Part shown: positions 57,150 through 64,000 of the stretch, in pieces
How positions within the stretch are numbered: the stretch's first letter is position 1
Layout: each line of letters starts with the position of its first letter
Assembly: GCA_015832175.1 (NCBI GenBank)
Contig: WJXW01000001.1
Location: 558,001 to 622,000 of the forward strand
Reading direction: 5' to 3'
Origin: Paraphaeosphaeria minitans
Taxonomy: Eukaryota > Ascomycota > Dothideomycetes > Pleosporales > Didymosphaeriaceae
DNA length: 64,000 bases
Program-made: the position numbers and the translations under genes
The notes under the pieces: generated by a model
Databases searched by the model: none
What the model saw: the letters and a program-made list of their open reading frames with translations, nothing else
Told to the model about the DNA's origin: nothing

Positions 57150-58493
57150 TCAACTTGGTGCCCAATACCCATCCCAGTTGTACTTGATGACCTCGTTGCC
57201 CCAAGCCGTCCATCCGGCGACCAAGGTTCGCGAAAAGACTTCCAACGCGCTGTACATTCTCGCATCTGGCATGTACGGCTCGAGCAACTCCTTCAGACAA
57301 GGCTTGCGAGAGTGCACGTCAGGCACGGCCGCAATGATCTTCTTTCTCGTCACACGTGCATGCGCCATGGTCGTCCACGCGTTGGGCGCCGCCCTGCCCA
57401 ACAGCAGCACCTCGTACGGCTTCCGCAGCGCACTGTCAATGTCAAACATCGGCTCGCCTGCCGTGGTCACCTTCACCCACACCCACTCCTCCACCAGACC
57501 CACGTTCCACGTCTCGAACAGGCCTCCTGGACCGAGCACCTGTGTGCGCATCGCCTCCTTGTTGGTGATCCAGACACCCACCAGCGCGTCGTGCTCCAGA
57601 TAACTGTCAATGTCCATGCCCAGGAGCATCTTTTTCATGTGCCGCATGCCGCCCGCCTGCTCGTACGCGCGCTTCCGCTTCGCCGATCGATTCGGCCACG
57701 GCGGGTCCAGCAACACCAAGTCGAAATGCCGCGGGAGGACGTAGTCATCCGTGAGTCGGCGGAACGAAGCACGAAACACGTCCGAGTGTGTCGAATCGCT
57801 AAGGAAAAAGGTTGCGTGCGGGGGTACCGTGAAACGATACGCGGGCGCCTCGCGACCAGCTTGTGCCACGGCCTCTCGCACGTGAAGGTCCAGCGAGTGG
57901 GCCTCCTGGTTGTGAAAGGAGGATGTCCACGGCTCGGACGCCGGGTCCAATACCATATGTGCGTCGTCGCGTGAAGGTGCGTACGACACCAGCCATTTGT
58001 GTGGAACGGTTTCCATGTCGGTTGCATCTGGGTCCGGTGTCGCACTGATGGAAGCCATCATCTTCTGGAAGTCGAAGTGTGCGTCCTCCTTGCTTTCTGC
58101 GAGTGCGGACCATTCATGCAGCCGACTTTCGATTTCCTTCTCTGGGTCGAGTTGCATCTCCCCGTGCTTTGGTACCTGGGTCATGAGTTTGCGTGGCAGG
58201 CACCATGGCCCAGATGTGTGACTTCGGATCTCGGCGAGAGCTGCATGAATCGTACTCCTGTACTCGATGTGCACATCGGTGAAGTGAGATGAGTGGTTCT
58301 TCTTCGCTTGCGATGTCTTGGGCTCTTCGTGCAGTTGATAAGGCGCTTCTAGTGGGGCGGTGGAGAGGAGAGTGTCTGAGCGACCTTGTGCCATCGCAAT
58401 TGACTTGGGTATGTCAATGAGCGTGACATCGCGGTCTGCGTTCTGAAAGAGTATCGCTGTGTTTGGCTGCATCTCGTTGTTCAAGCCCGGCAT
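57150..58493 (-). CDS. METTL4: METTL4-type MT-A70 adenine-N6 methyltransferase, 447 aa
   Basis: A single intronless exon. The catalytic DPPW motif is seen in HFDLVLLDPPWPNRSAKRKRAYEQ. Further family blocks follow: LVGVWITNKEAM, VEEWVWVKVTTAGEPMFDIDS, KPYEVLLLGR, KIIAAVPDVHSRKPCLKELLEPYM and ALEVFSRTLVAGWTAWGNEVIKY, with the SAM-binding strand before DPPW. The KPYE..LLLGR spacing separates METTL4 from METTL3/14. Known members methylate adenine at N6 in U2 snRNA, and a DNA role has been reported; the fungal target is unknown. The N-terminal 200 residues are less conserved. It is head-to-head with LEU5. Confidence 0.93.
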   Translation of the reverse strand: MPGLNNEMQPNTAILFQNADRDVTLIDIPKSIAMAQGRSDTLLSTAPLEAPYQLHEEPKTSQAKKNHSSHFTDVHIEYRSTIHAALAEIRSHTSGPWCLPRKLMTQVPKHGEMQLDPEKEIESRLHEWSALAESKEDAHFDFQKMMASISATPDPDATDMETVPHKWLVSYAPSRDDAHMVLDPASEPWTSSFHNQEAHSLDLHVREAVAQAGREAPAYRFTVPPHATFFLSDSTHSDVFRASFRRLTDDYVLPRHFDLVLLDPPWPNRSAKRKRAYEQAGGMRHMKKMLLGMDIDSYLEHDALVGVWITNKEAMRTQVLGPGGLFETWNVGLVEEWVWVKVTTAGEPMFDIDSALRKPYEVLLLGRAAPNAWTTMAHARVTRKKIIAAVPDVHSRKPCLKELLEPYMPDARMYSALEVFSRTLVAGWTAWGNEVIKYNWDGYWAPS

Positions 58494-59019
58494 GGTGTCG
58501 TCTCGCGGCGCCAGTCGCTACTTCACAACCACATGAGAACGAGCCTGAGAATATGGATTGAGGTGAGTCGCGCTAGGCTAGAATTGGCGCGAAAGGCCTT
58601 TGAAAAGTGAAAAGGTCTACTCATGTGATTGATGGCCCGATTTGGGCAGCTACGTCATCAGTAGTCGCGGTGAAGTTGATCGTACATTCATCAATAGCGA
58701 GAGCATACCCATGTTCCTCATGGAAAAAGATTCGACTCGGTGCGATGGCCGTTATGGTGTTGCCGAAAAGTGCTGATCGTAGCTCGCTTTTCATCGGCAG
58801 CGGTCTGGCCGTCCGCCCCCGGCAGCTCTCCAATGACCCTCGGCAAACAACGTCACCCAGCATCCTCCAGATCGCGCGCCCGCTTTTCTAAGTAGCAACA
58901 CACGACCACCTCGATCCGCCCCCTCCGCAGAGAATACCACCCCCGCACAGTCGCCTTTCATGTTACAGTCACGATAATACCGCATTACACCCAGGGAGCA
59001 CGATCAGGGAAACGGTGGG
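58494..59019. promoter_or_regulatory. Divergent promoter of METTL4 and LEU5
   Basis: A 526-bp spacer. A few short frames (for example 58621-58863 on the minus strand) have no support. Confidence 0.4.
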
Positions 59020-60302
59020 ATGTCGGAGCACATTCTTCGCCATGAAGCAGATCAACGACCACGCATCATGACAGACCCAGCCCAGCCGAGCGCGTCGCCC
59101 ATGAAGCTCCAGAAGGCGCCGCCGCTGTGCGCGACCGATGACGAGGCACATGTCCCTGTGGCAGAGAGGAAGAGGAGCCGGAGCCCGTCGCGGGAGAGGA
59201 AAGTGAACAGGCAGAGCCCAGAGTATATCTGGAAGAGCGGACTCGCGGGAGGTCTAGCAGGATGCGCTGTAAGTCCAAAACTCACCAGGCCTTATTTCCA
59301 CGACCGTGTCGCAGCGTAGAACCATCGCTAACGAAGACAATCCAGGCCAAAACCGTAGTTGGCCCCCTCGATCGCGTGAAGATCCTCCTCCAAACCCGCA
59401 ATCCCGCCTTCGTGAAATACGCCGGCCACTGGTCAGGCCTGCACCTCGCGCTGCGCGACATCTACCGCGAAAACGGCATCCGCGGCCTTTTCAAAGGCCA
59501 CTCCGCCACCCTCCTCCGCATCTTCCCCTACGCCGGCATAAAGTTCCTCGCCTACGACCAAATCCGCGCCGTCTTCATACAAACCCAGGTCCAGGAGACC
59601 GCCGGCCGCCGCTTCCTCAGCGGCAGTCTCGCGGGCATGTTCTCCGTCTTCTTCACGTACCCCCTGGAGGTCATACGCGTGCGCCTAGCCTTCGAGACGT
59701 CGACGCAGAAGCGCAGCACGCTCAGGGGCATCTGCGCAAAAATCTACAACGAGCAGAGCGCACCGACGACGCACCACCCCACGAACCCGCTCTCCGCGGC
59801 CGCGGCCACGGTCGTGGAGCGGGGCGTCCCGCAGACCGGCCTGGCCAATTTCTTCCGCGGCTTCACGCCCACCCTGCTCGGCATGATTCCTTATGCCGGC
59901 GCCTCCTTCCTCGCCCACGACACCCTGAGCGATCTCCTCCGGCACCCGGCCCTCGCGCCCTGGACTACCCTCCCGCACACCTCCCGCACCGAGTCGGAGA
60001 CGACAACGTACAAGCCTGCGCAGCTGCAGGGCTGGGCTGAACTCAGCACGGGTGGCTTTGCAGGGTTTTTCTCGCAGACAGTGTCCTATCCGCTCGAGGT
60101 CATACGGAGGAGAATGCAGGTTGGAGGCGTGGTGGGCGACGGTCACAGACTGGGCATCGCAGAGGTGGCCAAAAGAATATTCCTTGAGAAGGGGTGGAGA
60201 GGGTTCTTTGTGGGCTTGACCATTGGATATGTAAAGGTCATACCCATGTCAGCGACGAGTTTCCTGGTGTGGGAGCGCGGGAAGTACTACCTTGGGATCT
60301 AA
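59020..60302 (+). CDS. LEU5: Mitochondrial carrier, Leu5/SLC25A16-42-like CoA transporter, 401 aa
   Basis: Exons 59020..59268 and 59346..60302, one 77-nt intron. Three mitochondrial-carrier repeats are seen. In repeat 1, [28 protein letters not shown] and RGLFKGHSATLLRIFPYAGIKFLAYDQIR are clear. Repeat 2 has GSLAGMFSVFFTYPLEVIRVRLAF and NFFRGFTPTLLGMIPYAGASFLAHD. Repeat 3 has TGGFAGFFSQTVSYPLEVIRRRMQ and GFFVGLTIGYVKVIPMSATSFLVWE. The PxD/ExxR signatures vary (PLDRVK, PLEVIR). Yeast Leu5 is needed for mitochondrial coenzyme A. A basic, arginine-rich leader (about 70 aa) precedes repeat 1. The start could also be ATG 59068. Confidence 0.92.
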
Positions 60303-60940
60303 GGGGCTACGAGCATGGAAGCGTGCACGAAACATTGGCGTTCTGGCGTTTTAGAAGAAGACTTTGAGCATACCACAGTACCTACAGGTGCCTCTGGGTA
60401 CGAGTTGCCAAGAAGAGCATGCGGACTTGACATATAGACGGTTCGATATACACGTGTGAGCTTCCTATAGCCAAACCATTGACATAAACTACTCCTCACT
60501 AAAGCACTCCACAGGATTGAAATAGTTAGCAACTGTTTCCCAATAGCCATAACGTGCTAATATCCAACCTCATAACACACCGGTCATCATTCACCCCTCA
60601 GATGGCTGACAGCATGTGCCGCAATGCCGTAGGTTGCCTTTCGGCTTCGTGATTCTAGGTCGAATGGGAGGAATGCCGGCGAAGGCAACGTTGCATCTTG
60701 ACTGGATATCCGAATATCGATAGACTCGGAGTCCGAGTTGATCAGAGGATATTCCTTGAAGAGTGGGACGAGTGAAAGCTGACCATCAGCTCGTGCTGTA
60801 GTGGTAGCCAATACGTGATGGAATGATGGCTGAGCCCAATTCGTGGGTATGAGCGTAGGGACGCGTACTGGCCTCGCAGGTACGCTAGCCATCAGTTCGA
60901 TAGTTGTTGTGGTTGATATTCCGTAGAACCGTGTCGCCCA
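60303..60940. other. Intergenic, with one uncertain small frame
   Basis: This lies between the convergent LEU5 and UPF3. The only protein-like frame is 60587-60892 on the minus strand. Confidence 0.45.
60587..60892 (-). CDS. Uncertain small protein, 101 aa
   Basis: An uninterrupted frame from MASVPARPVRVPTLIPTNW to AVSHLRGE. Composition is like a real protein (hydrophobic residues spread, no skew) and it lies just downstream of UPF3 on the same strand. I recognise no domain. It may be chance. Confidence 0.35.
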   Translation of the reverse strand: MASVPARPVRVPTLIPTNWAQPSFHHVLATTTARADGQLSLVPLFKEYPLINSDSESIDIRISSQDATLPSPAFLPFDLESRSRKATYGIAAHAVSHLRGE

Positions 60941-62815
60941 TCACGTCGCAACATCAGCTGCAGGGGCAGCGACTGGCCTCTGAGCTGGGACAGCGCCCGG
61001 GGCAGGGGCAACGTGACCACCCCTCGCACCACCACGACCGCCACGACCACGCGGTCCGAAGCCGCCACGACCTGGGGCAGGCCTGGGAGGTTGAGGGCGC
61101 GGTGCAGGAAAGCCCCGGGGTACTTGGTGTTTCTCCTTTCTTTCTAGGACCTGAACGGCACCCTGGGCTACTTTTACGGTGCCCGCAGCGACTGCGTTGC
61201 GCAATCCCTCTGCATCGACGAAATCAACATAGGCAAAGCCCTTGCGCTTGTCAATTTCGACTTTCTCGATCGCTCCGAACTCCTTCATGGCTTCTTCAAT
61301 TAGAGACTCCGTGATGCCTTGAGACGCGTTGGCATGTTTAAGGAAAGCCTGCTTGCCCACTGGAGCTGGAGCTGGAGCTGGACCGGCGGCGGCGTGCGCA
61401 GGTGTAGGATTAGCTGGACGCGGAATGGTGCTTGCTTCAGCCTTCAATGGTGTGGTCTGAGCTGCTGTGTTGGCATTTCGAGCGACCGCAGGTCCCGTAG
61501 GAGGAACACGTGCAGTAGCAGGACCTTTAGGTGGCACAGTAGGCTGAGTCTGTGGGGTTTGCGGCTTCTTGAGGATTGTGGGCGCTGGCGTGGTGCCTTG
61601 CTTCGTCGGAGCTTTGGAGCCCTCCCCTTCTGTTTTGTTGTTCGCCTTGTCAGCCAACGATGCTTTAAAGGCTCGACGTTCGGCGCGCGATGGCCTCTCT
61701 TTCTTCGGCGAAGCTGGAACTGCTTTCTCTGCCGCGATAACAGCGGCAGCAGGTGCGACGGCAGGCTCCTTGCCCTTCGACTTAGGTACGACGTTCTCCC
61801 CCTGCTTGGGATTGCTGTCCTGCGTGGCGGATGAGATTTCGCGCTTCGTTCCTCGTCGACGGTTTGGTGCAGGTCCAAGACCCAGGTCACGCTGAAGTAT
61901 TCCTTTCGCGATATTAACGTTTCCGCGCTTACGTTCTGGGGCCGCTGATGAAGAACCTGCAGCGCCCTTGTCAACCGCTATATTCTCTTTCAGAGCAGCT
62001 TCCTTGTGAAGAGTTTTGACAGCGTCCTTCTGTGCCTTCTCTTTCTCGGCCCTGGTGGGCTTGCGATTCTTCTCTCCCGGAGCGTTCTCCTTCCCAGGTT
62101 TGGCTAGTATCTTCTTCTCACCAGCGTCGTCCTTGTGCTCACCACGGCCCTTCTTCTGTGGCTTCTCCTTGTTGGCCTTCCTCTCCCTGAGTGCTTCGAT
62201 TAGGGGAGTCGTCTTCACCTTCTCTTCCTTTGCTGTTTCGCCCTCTGGGGCAGCAGGCTTCGTGATAGGGGCGGTCAGGCTCTCCAAGAACTCTTTGAAC
62301 TCAGTGTCCTGGTCAATGGTGCCTTGGCGAGCATCGCTCCTGCGTCTGTTTGCTGGCAGCTTCATGTAAGGAGCGTACTCGAGAACTGGGGGCCCGACCA
62401 GAGCGCTGTCTTGGAAGGACTTGGCGGCATCGTGGAATGTAATCTCGCGGACGCGGTCGCCGAGGGCGGGAACGAAAGGCTGCTGCGTGACGTGGATGTA
62501 GGCGCGAGAGGGTTTGGAAGGTTTGGCTAGGCTGGGAGCAAGTCAGTGTGTGCTCTGCAATGTATGAGGCGGGGCATACTCTTTGGAAACCTTGCCCTTC
62601 CGGTAGTTGAGCCAGTCGACGCGACCAGCGCCGACCTTCCACTCCTCTCCTAGAAATGTTTCGAACTCGGTGCGAGTCAGACCAGGGGGCAGTCGTCGGC
62701 ATATGAGCTTCAGACGCGGCGCTGGGGTTTTGGGTCCGCGGGGCGCGGAAGCGGGGGCGTTCTTCTGCAGTGCCGTCACGGGCAGGACGCCGTTAACGCC
62801 AGCCTGGGGCGCCAT
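60941..62815 (-). CDS. UPF3: UPF3, nonsense-mediated mRNA decay factor, with C-terminal RRM, 608 aa
   Basis: Exons 62815..62580 and 62531..60941. Upf3 links the exon junction complex and the terminating ribosome to Upf2 in nonsense-mediated decay. The Smg4/UPF3 domain is at residues 25-160: RLKLICRRLPPGLTRTEFETFLGEEW, VDWLNYRKGKVSKD, SRAYIHVTQQPFVP, REITFHDAAKSFQD, VLEYAPYMKLPANRRRSDARQGTIDQDTEFKEFLESL. A long Lys/Glu/Ala/Pro-rich linker follows. A second RRM-like fold appears near residue 475 (SLIEEAMKEFGAIEKVEIDKRKGFAYVDFVDAEGLRNAV), then an RGG/FGPRGRGGRGG tail. The extra RRM and RGG are longer than yeast Upf3. The gene is divergent from SIT4. Confidence 0.92.
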
Positions 62816-63413
62816 TCCGCCTCAGAAGGTCAGACGTAGCTAGCAGACTGTTGTGGTACGGGGGCAATATAATCGGGTTATGAGGGGGGAGTGAAATCGA
62901 AGAGGTGGGTGGCAGGGTGTTTTAGAGGCGCAAACATTGGAACGGAACCCAAGCTCAACAAATAGCGGTCCTCAACGCAAAGGCAGCCGCACTGGTCAAG
63001 TATTGAAGGAGCTTCCCTGAAGGCGCGTGTGACTGGTGCGCGGAGGCAGGTGACAGTGGTGAAGGACTGACGCCAGTCGATGGCGCTTGCCGAAGCGGGT
63101 ATCCAGGCAAGGCGCGCTTTGGCCAAGCAGCTGCCACCGCCGCACCTCGACGGCCACCCACGCTTCCACCTCATCATGCATGTCCAGCACCAGGCTCGCT
63201 ACTGAATTTCGCTTGCCCTGCCCTCATTCATACGCTACTTCTCGCTCTCTTCCCCCCCGCAGATGTTGCCCAAGAGCCTCGCTACGTCACGCTTGATAAT
63301 CATCGCCGCCGCCGCTACACCACTGTCCTGTTCTCCGCCATTGCTGCGTCGAACAGTCTGAGAGGCGCACCTAGAGGCCCTTTGGTCCCTGACAGCTACA
63401 ATATACCGTAAAC
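62816..63413. promoter_or_regulatory. Divergent promoter of UPF3 and SIT4
   Basis: A 598-bp spacer. The frames seen here on both strands have no support. Confidence 0.4.
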
Positions 63414-64000
63414 ATGGGGCGAGACAGCGACGTTCCGCAACCCGGGCCCGCGCGTCTTTCGAAAGGCGCGGGGCCGGATGAGTGGTTGGAGCAGGCCAAG
63501 CAGTGCAAATACCTGCCAGAGGCCGAGATGAAGCGGCTCTGTGAGATTGTTAAGGAATGCCTCATGGAGGGTGAGTTCTAGTCCCTGCGTCGTGACAGAC
63601 ACCGAGCACTCCCCTCATTGTACCCGCTCGTAGTGGGGTTCCTTGCACTGACCCACTTCTCTAGAATCCAACATCCAGCCGGTCCGAACACCTGTAACAG
63701 TATGCGGTGATATCCATGGCCAGTTCTATGACCTTCTCGAGTTGTTCCGCGTCGCTGGGGGCATGCCTAGCGATGCCCCAACCGCCCCACTTGCTCCCGC
63801 CGTACCCCCAACCATAAAGCCCGAGGACATTGAGCCGCCGACCACGATCAAGGATCCCAGGGCGAAGAGGAAAATGAAGCGGAGGTTCCAGAGCGACGAG
63901 AGATATACCGGTCCAAGCAGTCCTAACGAGGGTGGAGATTTGGAGGAAGAGGAGGAGGAGGAGGAAGAACGGGGCCGGAGTAGGAGCATCACAGGCCGAA
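63414..64000 (+). CDS. SIT4: SIT4/PP6-type Ser/Thr phosphatase catalytic subunit, 5' part
   Basis: Exon 1 63414..63570; exon 2 63665 to beyond the window. The first 80 residues match Sit4/PPP6[66 protein letters not shown], with the GDIHG metal motif. In yeast Sit4 the next element (near YIFLGDYVDRG) follows directly. Here a Pro-rich and then basic and acidic insert begins: [25 protein letters not shown], then a run of nine Glu. The catalytic core downstream is outside the window. Sit4 functions in G1/S and TOR signalling with SAP subunits. The insert looks like the one I recall from other filamentous ascomycetes. Confidence 0.93.

Overview
The window is nuclear DNA from a filamentous ascomycete (Pezizomycotina; a Dothideomycete-like fungus is my inference, not proven). 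The evidence is dense spliceosomal introns of about 48-66 nt with GTANGT donors and CTAAC/CTGAC branch points, compact divergent gene pairs, fungal-type proteins (GID4, SIT4 with a fungal insert, SGM1/TMF1, a Clr4-type KMT1), and a Tad1/I-like LINE. I rebuilt spliced gene models by joining exons in frame at GT..AG sites; every completed model is a multiple of three without internal stops.

Layout. 0-8 kb: a small ankyrin protein, a protein with a CheD-like Thr/Cys/His pattern, then about 5.4 kb without a supportable gene but with short repeats. 7.7-13 kb: a secreted AA12-type quinoprotein dehydrogenase, an initiator tRNA-Met gene with an intron resembling a spliceosomal one, and a sphingoid base kinase. 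13.8-26.6 kb: a housekeeping cluster: beta-COP (SEC26), Mago nashi, GID4, TRM8, RRP1, a GrpB/UPF0157 protein and an H3K9 methyltransferase (KMT1). 26.6-28.4 kb: decayed repeats with transition-rich differences (RIP-like). 28.4-40.3 kb: Golgi coiled-coil TMF1/SGM1, a complete 5.8-kb non-LTR retrotransposon with perfect 13-bp target-site duplications sitting in the shared TMF1/NIT2 upstream region, the NIT2 amidase and an F-box protein. 42-47.4 kb: a 1,710-residue WD40 plus helical-repeat protein. 47.4-57.1 kb: a gene-poor, GC-rich stretch with many micro- and minisatellites and one small serine-rich protein gene. 57.1-64 kb: METTL4-type MT-A70 methyltransferase, LEU5 CoA carrier, UPF3 and the 5' part of SIT4/PP6c.

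Most genes are unrelated housekeeping functions (vesicle coat, exon-junction complex and NMD, RNA modification, ribosome biogenesis, ubiquitin ligase, mitochondrial transport). Mago and UPF3 share the EJC/NMD pathway, and TRM8 and METTL4 are both SAM-dependent nucleic acid methyltransferases, but they are not arranged as a functional cluster. No secondary-metabolite cluster, CRISPR or virus-like gene was found. The items most worth checking are the tRNA intron, the fungal CheD-like protein, the intact LINE in a divergent promoter, and the repeat-rich gene desert.
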